NCBI GenBank assembly: GCA_001701105.1
Contig: DAAI01000062.1
Location: 11,544-35,922, forward strand
Direction: 5' to 3'
DNA length: 24,379 bases
Origin: Bacteroidales bacterium GP1
GTDB taxonomy: Bacteria; Bacteroidota; Bacteroidia; Bacteroidales; Muribaculaceae
The translations under genes and the position numbers were made by a program. Below are positions 7,329 through 15,104 of this stretch, one piece after another. The notes under the pieces are model-generated. The model saw only the letters and a list, made by a program, of their open reading frames with translations, did not search any database and had not been told where the DNA came from. Numbering within the stretch: position 1 is the stretch's first letter; each line of letters starts with the position of its first letter.

Positions 7329-9293
7329 TTATTTATCCATGGTAACAAGAAGCTCCTCGTTTGTTCGGGTAAGCTCCATGCGCTTCTTTATGAATTCCAT
7401 CGCTTCGACTGAATTCATATCCGAAAGATAATTACGCAACACCCACATTCTATTGAGCGTTTCCTGCGGAAGCAGTAGATCATCGCGACGGGTTGAGGAT
7501 GCTGTTATATCTACGGCCGGGAATACTCGCTTGTTGGAGAGTTTCCTATCGAGCTGGAGCTCCATATTTCCGGTGCCTTTAAACTCCTCGAAAATCACCT
7601 CGTCCATCTTTGAGGAAGTTTCCGTAAGGGCAGTGGCAATAATCGTCAGCGAGCCGCCGTTCTCGATATTTCTTGCCGCCCCGAAGAAGCGTTTAGGTCT
7701 CTGGAGGGCATTAGCGTCGACACCGCCGGAGAGAATCTTGCCGGAGGCCGGGGAGACAGTGTTATAAGCCCGTGCCAGGCGAGTGATAGAATCGAGCATG
7801 ATCACGACATCGTGACCGCTTTCCACAAGGCGCTTGGCCTTTTCGAGCACGAGTCCTGCAATTTTAACATGGCGTTCTGCCGGCTCATCGAAAGTGGAGG
7901 CAATCACTTCAGCTTTAACGCTCCGGCTCATGTCGGTCACCTCCTCCGGGCGTTCATCGATTAGCAGCATGATGATATGCGTCTCGGGATGATTTTCGGC
8001 TATGGCATTGGCTATATCCTTCATGAGGATGGTTTTACCCGTTTTTGGAGGAGCCACGATGAGTGCTCTTTGGCCCTTGCCGATGGGGGCGAACATATCG
8101 ACTACGCGAGTAGAGATGTTCATGGTGCGTCCACGGGTAAGATTGAATTTCTCATCAGGGAATAGGGGAGTGAGATGCTCAAACGATTCGCGATCCTTAA
8201 TATTTTCAGGCGGGAGTCCGTTAATGCTTCTTATTTCGCATAGGGGGAAGTATTTCTCTCCAGTGCGTGGAGGCCGGATAGTGCCTTCTACCACGTCTCC
8301 GGTCTTTAGGCCGAAGTCTCGGATTTGCTGCTGAGTCACATAAATATCGTCGGGGCCGGATAGATAATTATAATCGCTCGAACGGAGGAAGCCGTAACCA
8401 TCAGGCATTACTTCAAGGAGTCCGAAGGCATTCACGATACCCGCAAGGTCGTAGTGGGGGCGGCGGGGCATCTGTGGCTGCTGTACATTGTTGCGTCGGT
8501 CCTGCATACGCTGCTTCTTGTTCATATGCTTCTGGCGCTGCATCTGCTGCGGCTGTTGGGCGCCCGGTTCGGTAATTACAATGGGAGCCTGGGCCGCTGC
8601 AATGCTGGCTTCCTCTATTTCACGTTGAGAGCGTGGAGTAAATGTCCTGCCTCGGGAGCCGGAAAAAAATGCGTTGAGAGAGGCCTTATTGTTGGGGCGT
8701 TTATTCGATTGTGGAAAAAGGTCGGCCGGTAATCCCGGTTCAATATCCTGAGATTGAGGAGTCTCGGTTTGGTTGTCCTGATGGTTGAGAGGAGAATTCT
8801 CTGATAAGGCTTCTTCTGAAGAAGGATGGGCATCATCGGGAATGGAGGGAAGAACCGGTTGATTCATATTATCGGAATCAGAGGTTGCGTCATTTTGCTC
8901 CGTTAATTCAGCCGGCTGGGTTTTAGGCTTGCGTCCGCGCTTCTTGGGGGCAGGAGTTTCGATGGTTTTCTTGGCATCATCGGCATTTGAAGATTCTTCA
9001 GCACCCTTTGCCTTAGGTTTGCGCCCGCGTTTCTTTGGCACAGGTTTTTCATCGGAGTTTTGATCGGTGGTTGCTGCATTCGTATCCTGATCTTTCTTCG
9101 ATGTTGGTTTCCTTCCTCTTTTGGGTTTCATTTTAGCAATTTCATCGCGTGCTGCTTGCACGGATTCATTGTCGATAATATGGTAAGCCAATTCCTGCTT
9201 GTCAGCACTATCGGCTTTTTTCATTCCCATGGAAGCGGCAAGCTCGCGTAGTGCATTGTCGTCCATTGATATAAGTTCTTCAAAACTTCGCAT
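7329..9293 (-). CDS. rho: Transcription termination factor Rho with long disordered insert
   Basis: 654 aa from the ATG at 9293 (MRSFEELISMDDNALREL); a TTG 24 nt upstream is less likely. Residues 1-50 are the Rho N-terminal helical domain. Residues about 55-275 are a low-complexity, charged, Q/N/P-rich insert with three PK(K)RGRKP motifs. Then come the RNA-binding cold-shock-like domain (about 280-365, with DGYGFLRSSDYNYL) and the RecA-type ATPase with Walker A APPKTGKT (414-421), Walker B VIMLDSITRLARAYN, and the Q/R-loop region SGGVDANAL..PKRFFGAARN. The ATP-driven hexamer releases RNA polymerase from untranslated RNA. Long inserts are usual in Bacteroidota Rho; in Bacteroides thetaiotaomicron this region has been linked to phase separation. 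It is first gene of a run with aroC and the radical SAM gene. Confidence 0.97.
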   Translation of the reverse strand: MRSFEELISMDDNALRELAASMGMKKADSADKQELAYHIIDNESVQAARDEIAKMKPKRGRKPTSKKDQDTNAATTDQNSDEKPVPKKRGRKPKAKGAEESSNADDAKKTIETPAPKKRGRKPKTQPAELTEQNDATSDSDNMNQPVLPSIPDDAHPSSEEALSENSPLNHQDNQTETPQSQDIEPGLPADLFPQSNKRPNNKASLNAFFSGSRGRTFTPRSQREIEEASIAAAQAPIVITEPGAQQPQQMQRQKHMNKKQRMQDRRNNVQQPQMPRRPHYDLAGIVNAFGLLEVMPDGYGFLRSSDYNYLSGPDDIYVTQQQIRDFGLKTGDVVEGTIRPPRTGEKYFPLCEIRSINGLPPENIKDRESFEHLTPLFPDEKFNLTRGRTMNISTRVVDMFAPIGKGQRALIVAPPKTGKTILMKDIANAIAENHPETHIIMLLIDERPEEVTDMSRSVKAEVIASTFDEPAERHVKIAGLVLEKAKRLVESGHDVVIMLDSITRLARAYNTVSPASGKILSGGVDANALQRPKRFFGAARNIENGGSLTIIATALTETSSKMDEVIFEEFKGTGNMELQLDRKLSNKRVFPAVDITASSTRRDDLLLPQETLNRMWVLRNYLSDMNSVEAMEFIKKRMELTRTNEELLVTMDK

Positions 9294-9363
9294 AATTGAT
9301 AATGTCGCAGTTTTCAATCCGCATATATCTGTAGATTTTGGCTTCGCTTACAGAAATCTCCAT
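9280..9363 (-). CDS. Possible 27-codon leader ORF overlapping the rho start
   Basis: From an ATG at 9363 the minus strand encodes 27 residues (beginning MEISVSEAKIYRYMR) and stops at TGA within rho codons 4-5, so the two frames overlap by 14 nt. Such an arrangement could couple rho translation to the upstream ORF. An ORF this short can occur by chance, and no homologue is recognised. Confidence 0.25.
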   Translation of the reverse strand: MEISVSEAKIYRYMRIENCDIINYAKF

Positions 9364-9477
9364 AACAGGAGAGGCGGTTGCGAATATGATTATAATATAA
9401 TATTAATGATTATTTCCGGCGGAAAGGACTTCCGGCCTTCGTTCTGCCGCGTGGACAGAGTGCTTCTTGAATTTTTC
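9294..9477 (-). promoter_or_regulatory. Long structured 5' leader of rho
   Basis: From the predicted start near 9477 to the rho ATG the leader is about 184 nt. It includes a small hairpin CGGAA/TTCCG (in 9416-9434) and an inverted repeat TCTGTA/TACAGA (9329-9356 region), plus the short ORF described separately. Rho is autogenously controlled by attenuation in its leader in several bacteria, and a long leader fits that, but no specific rut site can be shown. Confidence 0.4.
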
Positions 9478-9483
9478 TATTTG

Positions 9484-9514
9484 CAAAATTATAAAAAAAT
9501 ATTTTATTCACAAA
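9484..9514 (-). promoter_or_regulatory. Promoter of the rho-aroC run (TTTG-N19-TAATTTTG)
   Basis: On the minus strand TTTG (9511-9514), a 19-nt spacer and TAATTTTG (9484-9491) match the Bacteroidota promoter fully. It is the only such site upstream of rho and would drive rho, aroC and the radical SAM gene. Confidence 0.65.
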
Positions 9515-9701
9515 ATGATTCCGTGAATCGCATTATAAATTTGTAATAAAAAATAATAATTTGATTCCCATTATAATTATAGCAATCGTATTACCTCAAG
9601 TATTAATACCATAATGGTCCTAAAACCTGAAAGGGATGTGGATTGTTTAACTAAAAACGACGAATCGATTTAGGAAATTCAAACTATAAACTTCAAGAAC
9701 C
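9515..9701. other. Divergent intergenic region between rho promoter and the hydrolase gene
   Basis: AT-rich DNA upstream of the alpha/beta hydrolase. It should hold that gene's promoter, but I found no clean TTTG/TAnnTTTG pair and no coding frame or strong repeat. Confidence 0.4.
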
Positions 9702-10760
9702 ATGAAAAAGTTTTCCATATTATTCATTATAGCCTTATTAGCTCCTGTGATATGGGCGGAATGGCACTTCCCGGAGAAATATACCGGCCCGGTGTATTAT
9801 ACCACCGATCTCTCCTGGCATCCTGATATTTTGCCGGGTTATGAGGCAAGATATGTGAATCAGGGCAAGGCATTCGATGGCCCGTGCCGTTGCACCATCG
9901 TGCGCCGCAAGGCCAATGTAGAATCAAAGAAAGCCTTTCTATATGTCCATGGATTCAATGATTATTTCTTTCAGAAAGAAATGGGCGACCGATATGTTGA
10001 TTCCGGCTATCATTTTTATGCAGTTGATTTACGCCGGTACGGCCGTAGCTGGCAGCCATGGCAATATCCATTTAATGTCCGCAAGCAAAAGGAATATTTT
10101 GAGGACATCGATTCTGCGCTGGCCCAGATGCGCAGAGATGGAATGGAAGACATAACACTCGGAGGGCATTCCACCGGTGGCCTCACCGTGGCTTATTATG
10201 GTGCGTGCCGGGGGAAAGATATTAAGGTGGACCGTATTGTGACTAATTCGCCATTTCTTGAATGGAATTTCTCTCCGTTCATGCGTAATGTAGGTGCCCC
10301 GGTAGTCGGATTCTTAGGCAAGATGTTTCCGAATGCTAAAATTAAACAGGGCCATTGTGACGGTTATGCATATAGTCTGCTGAAGCAATATCATGGGCAA
10401 TGGGAATACAATACGGATTGGAAGATGATATATTCGCCTCCCGTGACATATAGTTGGGTGGGTGCAATCAACGGGGCGCAATCCTACCTGATGAAGCACG
10501 CTAAGGATATATCGGTCCCTATCCTCGTGATGCACAGTTCCCGTAAAATCGACGGCTGTAATTGGAATCCTTCATTCCAGACAGGGGATTGCGTACTTGA
10601 TCCATTTGAGATTCAAAAACGTGGTGAAAAGTTAGGACATGATAGAGTGGTCTGTGCAATAGATAGCGGTTTGCATGACCTTATTCTATCGGAGTATACG
10701 CCAAGAGAGGCGGCTTATGATACTATCTTTCACTTCATTCGCACCCATTTATCAGAGTGA
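9702..10760 (+). CDS. Exported alpha/beta hydrolase (S33/monoacylglycerol lipase-like)
   Basis: 352 aa with a signal peptide (MKKFSILFIIALLAPVIWA), so probably periplasmic. The alpha/beta-hydrolase core shows the oxyanion strand FLYVHGFNDY (79-88), the nucleophile elbow GGHSTGG with Ser157, a likely catalytic Asp in TGDCVLDP (Asp296, less likely Asp300) and His325 in SGLHDLILS. The order and spacing resemble the serine aminopeptidase S33 / lysophospholipase (PldB, monoglyceride lipase) group. The natural substrate cannot be told; lipid esters are a reasonable guess. The 3' end overlaps the convergent GNAT gene by 9 nt. No operon partner. Confidence 0.88.
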   Translation: MKKFSILFIIALLAPVIWAEWHFPEKYTGPVYYTTDLSWHPDILPGYEARYVNQGKAFDGPCRCTIVRRKANVESKKAFLYVHGFNDYFFQKEMGDRYVDSGYHFYAVDLRRYGRSWQPWQYPFNVRKQKEYFEDIDSALAQMRRDGMEDITLGGHSTGGLTVAYYGACRGKDIKVDRIVTNSPFLEWNFSPFMRNVGAPVVGFLGKMFPNAKIKQGHCDGYAYSLLKQYHGQWEYNTDWKMIYSPPVTYSWVGAINGAQSYLMKHAKDISVPILVMHSSRKIDGCNWNPSFQTGDCVLDPFEIQKRGEKLGHDRVVCAIDSGLHDLILSEYTPREAAYDTIFHFIRTHLSE

Positions 10761-11252
10761 GAGTTGATATAAAGCATCGTTAAGGTATTCACCGAATTTA
10801 TATCCCACTTCAGGCAGGATTCCGCGTAAGTTGAATCCTGTCTTTTTCATCATGCGTTCACATGCCACATTTCCCTCGGTAACGCACGAGATAAGAGTAT
10901 GGGCACCTGCCTGGCGGCATTCCTCGATGATGCGGATTAACATTGCCGTGCCATGCCCGTGGCCTGAGGCGGAGGGTGATATGTAAGCCGTCAGTTCCCA
11001 TGTGCCGGAATATACCGGATCAGGATGCCAATAATGTGCGTATGCGTACCCGCATATCTCGCCCTCAATTTCCAATATTATAAAAGGGAAAGGCGTTCCT
11101 AATCCGAGATTTATGATTTTCTTCTCCATTTCTGCCGGAGATAACTGGATGTTGGAAAAAATTACTGTGCTCGTACGCACATAATGATTATATATCTCGG
11201 CCATGGCAGCGGCATCCTTGACGGAGCCCTTGCGGATTATGCTTTCATTCAT
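10752..11252 (-). CDS. GNAT N-acetyltransferase, phosphinothricin-acetyltransferase-like
   Basis: 166 aa, one GNAT domain. The N-terminal AEIYNHYVRTSTV segment (18-30) and the strand GYAYAHYW (68-75) are typical of the PAT/ArsN1-type subgroup, which acetylates small amino compounds with acetyl-CoA. Motif A reads SGHGHG (96-101): the glycines of R/Q-x-x-G-x-G are present, but the usual Arg/Gln is Ser, a modest deviation in the CoA pyrophosphate loop. The NVACERMMKKTGF helix-strand is the usual motif B. It begins 8 nt inside the end of the UDG-family gene, so the two are co-transcribed and probably coupled. Substrate unknown; resistance to phosphinothricin should not be assumed. Confidence 0.87.
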   Translation of the reverse strand: MNESIIRKGSVKDAAAMAEIYNHYVRTSTVIFSNIQLSPAEMEKKIINLGLGTPFPFIILEIEGEICGYAYAHYWHPDPVYSGTWELTAYISPSASGHGHGTAMLIRIIEECRQAGAHTLISCVTEGNVACERMMKKTGFNLRGILPEVGYKFGEYLNDALYQLSL

Positions 11253-11865
11253 CGGAATTGGATAAATTAATTAAGGATGCGTTGTGAGGAATCAAACCGA
11301 TATGGCGGAACATACGGGAATAATATTCGGCTTTCTTTTCAAGCTGTAAAGGGTATGCGCGGCTTGTGGATGGTAATCTCCATATTTCCAGTCCATCATC
11401 ACTCCGGGTCATTTCTCCCATCTTGGGAGCGGTTGTGCCTGTAAGCATGGCAAGTATATCGGCGGCCTTTTCGCCGGTAGTAGCCAGAGTATGGCAAAGC
11501 GGCATTTTATCCAGTAATTCACGGAGTGGCACGGGTTCCAGAATCTCAAGAAATTTATCCGAGGCATTATTCTTAAGTCGCCTTACCTTTCTACCCGTAT
11601 CGTTCAAAGCGATGCCTTTATCGATCAGGAGCTGTTTAATCATGGTAAGATTAAATTGCTTCGTAGCACGATCATAGAGAGCATCTTTATCGCCAAAAAA
11701 GATAAGACCCATCATGAACCAGAAGTCATTCGTGCGGTTGGGATAGTAAAAATCCATAGCCCAGCGTTTGGGCTGCGGGGGGAAGGTTCCCATTATAAGC
11801 ACCTTGGCATTTTTCGGGATAAATGGTTCAAAAGGATGAAGTTCGATATCCGGATTATCATTCAT
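11245..11865 (-). CDS. Uracil-DNA glycosylase superfamily protein (Mug/hypoxanthine-DNA glycosylase-like)
   Basis: 206 aa. The N-terminal strand-loop VLIMGTFPP (22-30) followed by FYYPNRTNDFW (39-49) corresponds to motif 1 and the NxFW segment of the Mug and hypoxanthine-DNA-glycosylase branches. LPSTSRAYP (164-172) is the C-terminal motif 2 that inserts into the DNA minor groove. Expected role: excision of deaminated or mismatched bases (uracil, hypoxanthine) at the start of base-excision repair. The exact lesion is uncertain, because motif 1 has TFPP instead of the usual GINPG or GSFPG. It is first gene of a two-gene unit with the GNAT protein, divergent from rel. Confidence 0.8.
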   Translation of the reverse strand: MNDNPDIELHPFEPFIPKNAKVLIMGTFPPQPKRWAMDFYYPNRTNDFWFMMGLIFFGDKDALYDRATKQFNLTMIKQLLIDKGIALNDTGRKVRRLKNNASDKFLEILEPVPLRELLDKMPLCHTLATTGEKAADILAMLTGTTAPKMGEMTRSDDGLEIWRLPSTSRAYPLQLEKKAEYYSRMFRHIGLIPHNASLINLSNSDE

Positions 11866-11948
11866 GGCTTACATCATTAATAAATATATTATTAAGATTT
11901 ATAAATTAATTAAACTTATAATTGAATATACTTCTTTGTTTAAAGATG

Positions 11949-11956
11949 CAAAGATA
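11949..11956 (-). promoter_or_regulatory. Candidate -7 box (TATCTTTG) for the UDG-GNAT unit
   Basis: The minus strand reads TATCTTTG followed by CA, a good TAnnTTTG match about 84 nt upstream of the ATG. No TTTG was found at the expected -33 spacing, so this is tentative. Confidence 0.4.
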
Positions 11957-12028
11957 TTATTTTTTTGCGAAATGCGGCGAAGTCTGCTCTGATTTGATGA
12001 AAATAATCGACGGATATGATTGACGCAT

Positions 12029-12059
12029 TTTGCAGAGAGCGGAAAGTTTATTATTTTTG
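12029..12059 (+). promoter_or_regulatory. Promoter of rel (TTTG-N19-TATTTTTG)
   Basis: TTTG (12029-12032), a 19-nt spacer and TATTTTTG (12052-12059) match the Bacteroidota promoter. Transcription would begin near 12066, giving a leader of about 25 nt before the rel ATG. It probably serves rel, the lipoprotein and perhaps guaD and the DUF4301 gene. Confidence 0.65.
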
Positions 12060-12090
12060 TTTTTGGAATCCGAACATCTAAGAATTCCGG

Positions 12091-14310
12091 ATGATGCGCA
12101 TGGATGAATCTATTGTTACCCGCCCGGTCACAAATGTTGAGCTGAGGGAAATATCGGCAAATATATCAAAATTGACAACACTTGTCGGCGACCGCTTCAC
12201 AGACTCCGAAAAGGAAGAACTTTTCGGCTCATTGACTGCCGCATATAAGGGCATGGCCAACCCCCGGAATGATAAAGGAATCTGCCATGCACTTCAAGCC
12301 GTGCAGACAGCCTGCGCTTTTGCAGAGATGGTAGATCCTGATCCTGATATCTTGTCGGCCATTCTTATGCACCCCCTTTTGAGTTGCGGAGAACTGGAGG
12401 CTGAGCAGATAAAGCAAAGCAGGGGAGAGGATGTTGCATCCCTTATAGCTGGCATAGATGCGGTTGAAAAATTCTCATCACGCAACAGTGCTACCAATCA
12501 AGACAATTTCCGGGGCCTGATGCTCGGATTGGCTCGTGATATCAGGGTGATAATCATTAAGATTGTGGATAATCTGGTGCTGATGCGCAACATCAATCAT
12601 CATCCGGATGAGGAATGGGTAAGGAATGTGGCTTTCGAGGCGAATTATCTTTATGCACAGCTGGCTCATCGTCTGGGCCTTTATAAGATAAAGAGCGAAC
12701 TGGAGGATCTGTCGCTGAAGTATACAAATCGTGATATATATACCCAGATAGCAAAGAAACTTAATGCAACGAAGAGATCGCGCGACCAATACATTAAGGA
12801 ATTTATCGCTCCCTTGCGTGACCGGCTTTCGCAGGAAGATTTCAAGTTTGAGATAAAAGGGCGTACCAAAAGCATTTCTTCCATCTGGAATAAGATGAAG
12901 AAACAGAAAGTGGATCTTCCCGGCATCTACGACCTTTTTGCAATTCGAGTGATTATAGATACTCCTTTGGAAAGGGAGAAAACGGATTGCTGGAAGGCTT
13001 ATGCCATATTGGCTGACATGTATACTGCCAACCCGGCCCGTATGAAGGATTGGATCACGCTGCCAAAGAGCAATGGTTATGAATCTTTGCATGCCACAGT
13101 GATGGGCCCGGGCAACAAATGGGTTGAAGTGCAGTTCCGCACGCGCCGCATGGATCTCGTGGCGGAAAAAGGACTTGCGGCCCATTGGAGATACAAAGGA
13201 GTAAAAGGCGATTCCACCGATCAATGGATGAACAATATCCGCGATATTCTCGACACGGCCGAAGCGGGCCCAATGCAATTGATGAAATCGATCAATATGG
13301 AGCCATTCGGGAAAGAGGTATATGCCTTTACGCCGCGCGGAGATTTGTTTCGTCTTTCAGAGGGAGCTACCGTACTTGATTTTGCTTTCCATATCCATAC
13401 CAATATCGGAGCGAGGTGTACGGGTGCGATAGTTAATGGCGCGCATAGAAAACTCAATTATAAGATTCGCAACGGTGATACGGTAGAGATCCTGACATCT
13501 GCCAATCAGCAGCCCCGGCATGAATGGCTCAGTATAGTCAAATCAAGCCGCGCACGCAATAAGATAAAGCAATGTCTGAATGAGGAAAAGCAGCGGCTGG
13601 CCGATTTAGGCAGGGAAACCTTATTCCGCAGGGCCAAGAATCGTAAGATTGACATCGATGAGGCCATGCTTATGCGCCTTATAAAAAAATCAGGTTATAA
13701 ATTCGCTCTTGAATTTTATGCCGATATTGGAAGTAATAAGATTGATGCCGGCAAATTCCTCAATCAATATCACGAGGAAATCAATGCCGTTCATGAATCC
13801 GAGACTGTATCGGCCGGAGAGTACAAGATACAGAATGACGAACATGAGAGTCAGGAAAATACCGATATTCTGACCATCGGAGAGAAAAGCATCAGCGGCC
13901 TTAGCTATAGGATGGCTCGTTGCTGCAATCCAATATATGGCGACAACGTATTCGGCTTCATATCGTCCGATGGCACGGTAAAGATCCACAAGACGGATTG
14001 CCCTAATGCTGCAAACATTAAAAGCAGATACCCCTACAGGCTGATTAAAGCCACTTGGAGTGGAAATAAAGCCGGAATGTCGGGGGCCACTATCCGTGTA
14101 GTCGGTAACGATGATATAAGCATTGTGACTAATCTTACAAGCATAATTTCTCATGAGGAGGGAGTGCGATTGCGCAATATCTCGATTGATTCTAACGATG
14201 GAATGTTCCAAGGTTATCTCGTTGTCGGCGTGTCGGACAGCGGTAAGATCAACACCTTATTAAAGAAATTCCTGACCGTAAAAGGAGTTAAGAGTGCCAC
14301 AAGAGTATAA
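12091..14310 (+). CDS. RelA/SpoT-family (p)ppGpp synthetase with degenerate hydrolase domain
   Basis: 739 aa long-form RSH protein. The N-terminal HD-like domain (about 40-200) keeps His66, His94 and Asp160, but the catalytic HD reads HP (94-95), the following ED pair is lost (SCGE), and DRLHNMRT reads DNLVLMRN, so ppGpp hydrolysis is unlikely. The synthetase domain (about 250-370) is intact: GRTKS (257-261), YDLFAIRV with Asp281, RMKD (317-320), PKSNGYESLH (325-334) and VEVQFRT with Glu347. TGS (about 407-470), a zinc-finger/conserved-cysteine region (RMARCCNP) and a C-terminal ACT domain follow, the parts that sense stalled ribosomes. I infer a RelA-like, synthesis-only enzyme, probably beside a bifunctional Rel elsewhere. 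A lipoprotein gene follows 10 nt later. Confidence 0.93.
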   Translation: MMRMDESIVTRPVTNVELREISANISKLTTLVGDRFTDSEKEELFGSLTAAYKGMANPRNDKGICHALQAVQTACAFAEMVDPDPDILSAILMHPLLSCGELEAEQIKQSRGEDVASLIAGIDAVEKFSSRNSATNQDNFRGLMLGLARDIRVIIIKIVDNLVLMRNINHHPDEEWVRNVAFEANYLYAQLAHRLGLYKIKSELEDLSLKYTNRDIYTQIAKKLNATKRSRDQYIKEFIAPLRDRLSQEDFKFEIKGRTKSISSIWNKMKKQKVDLPGIYDLFAIRVIIDTPLEREKTDCWKAYAILADMYTANPARMKDWITLPKSNGYESLHATVMGPGNKWVEVQFRTRRMDLVAEKGLAAHWRYKGVKGDSTDQWMNNIRDILDTAEAGPMQLMKSINMEPFGKEVYAFTPRGDLFRLSEGATVLDFAFHIHTNIGARCTGAIVNGAHRKLNYKIRNGDTVEILTSANQQPRHEWLSIVKSSRARNKIKQCLNEEKQRLADLGRETLFRRAKNRKIDIDEAMLMRLIKKSGYKFALEFYADIGSNKIDAGKFLNQYHEEINAVHESETVSAGEYKIQNDEHESQENTDILTIGEKSISGLSYRMARCCNPIYGDNVFGFISSDGTVKIHKTDCPNAANIKSRYPYRLIKATWSGNKAGMSGATIRVVGNDDISIVTNLTSIISHEEGVRLRNISIDSNDGMFQGYLVVGVSDSGKINTLLKKFLTVKGVKSATRV

Positions 14311-14320
14311 TGAAAAAGAT

Positions 14321-15046
14321 ATGAGAATAAAGGAAATTTTAAAGTCTGCGTTCTTGATTTGCATAGTAGTGTCCGGGGGCTGTAAGTCCGGAAACAGCCG
14401 GAAGGATGCCATAAAGGAATATGCCTTTAAGTTGGAATCTGAGGGGAAAATGACTGTAAGGGGGATAGATTCCTGTAACAATGCTATAACCTCGCTAAGA
14501 GAGCTCCAGGATGCGATGATGCCGGAATTTACAACCGTGACAAAAGCACGTGAAGCTGCATCATACATCATCTATACATCGTTTAAAGATAATTATCCTC
14601 CGAAGTCTACAGGTCTTATAGCCCGTTTGGCCGACAATGGTCAGTTTGAGCTTATTGCTTCGCTGACCGGTAGTAAATTCGATCAAATCACGGTGCAGGC
14701 TCCCAATGCTTCAGCCACTTCTGATGTGGTTCCGGCAGATCAGGCTTTAAATTATACGGTGGATGGCCTTACAACAGTCCTCTTTACGGGACAGAAAGCC
14801 GATGAGATAGGTAAATTAATTGCAGACAACGAATTGAATAATATTAAGGTGGTCTATCTTAACGGTGGAATAAAGGGAAGCTGGAATATTCCTGTTGACA
14901 CACGCAATATGATAATGAACACATATGAACTGTACTTCTCTCAGCGCGAGATAAACAGGCTCGAGCGGAAAGCACAGATGCTTAATGAGAGACTCCGCAT
15001 CCTTCGTCTACATGATCCCGACGATATGGAGCGTCCTCAACGTTGA
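14321..15046 (+). CDS. Lipoprotein of unknown function
   Basis: 241 aa from the ATG at 14321; an upstream GTG inside rel would place nine extra residues before the signal peptide and is less likely. The leader MRIKEILKSAFLICIVVSGG ends in a lipobox with Cys21. The mature part has no domain I recognise: a helical first third, a middle with predicted beta segments (FELIASLTGSKFDQITVQ, VVYLNGGIKGSWNIP) and a charged C-terminal helix with heptad spacing (YFSQREINRLERKAQMLNE), likely coiled coil, then a polar tail. It starts 10 nt after rel, so co-transcription is very likely. No function should be assigned. Confidence 0.8.
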   Translation: MRIKEILKSAFLICIVVSGGCKSGNSRKDAIKEYAFKLESEGKMTVRGIDSCNNAITSLRELQDAMMPEFTTVTKAREAASYIIYTSFKDNYPPKSTGLIARLADNGQFELIASLTGSKFDQITVQAPNASATSDVVPADQALNYTVDGLTTVLFTGQKADEIGKLIADNELNNIKVVYLNGGIKGSWNIPVDTRNMIMNTYELYFSQREINRLERKAQMLNERLRILRLHDPDDMERPQR

Positions 15047-15104
15047 AACTTTATATGGATCTTCTTCGTTAAAATTTTAGGATACCCTATGATCCTTTAA
15101 TATT

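Noticed and set aside
7315..7348. Longer aroC start at a TTG inside rho
   Set aside because: The extra 11 residues do not match the family N-terminus and come from rho's coding sequence read in another frame; the ATG at 7315 fits.
10752..11865. UDG-family and GNAT genes as a new defence or resistance pair
   Set aside because: Both are common housekeeping families and their overlap is an ordinary operon arrangement; nothing else supports a defence role.
12478..13278. 266-aa open frame on the minus strand inside rel
   Set aside because: It lies wholly inside a well-supported RSH gene, has no recognisable protein features and no promoter, and looks like a codon-bias shadow.
13690..14211. 173-aa minus-strand frame in the 3' part of rel
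   Set aside because: Antisense shadow of the zinc-finger and ACT domains.
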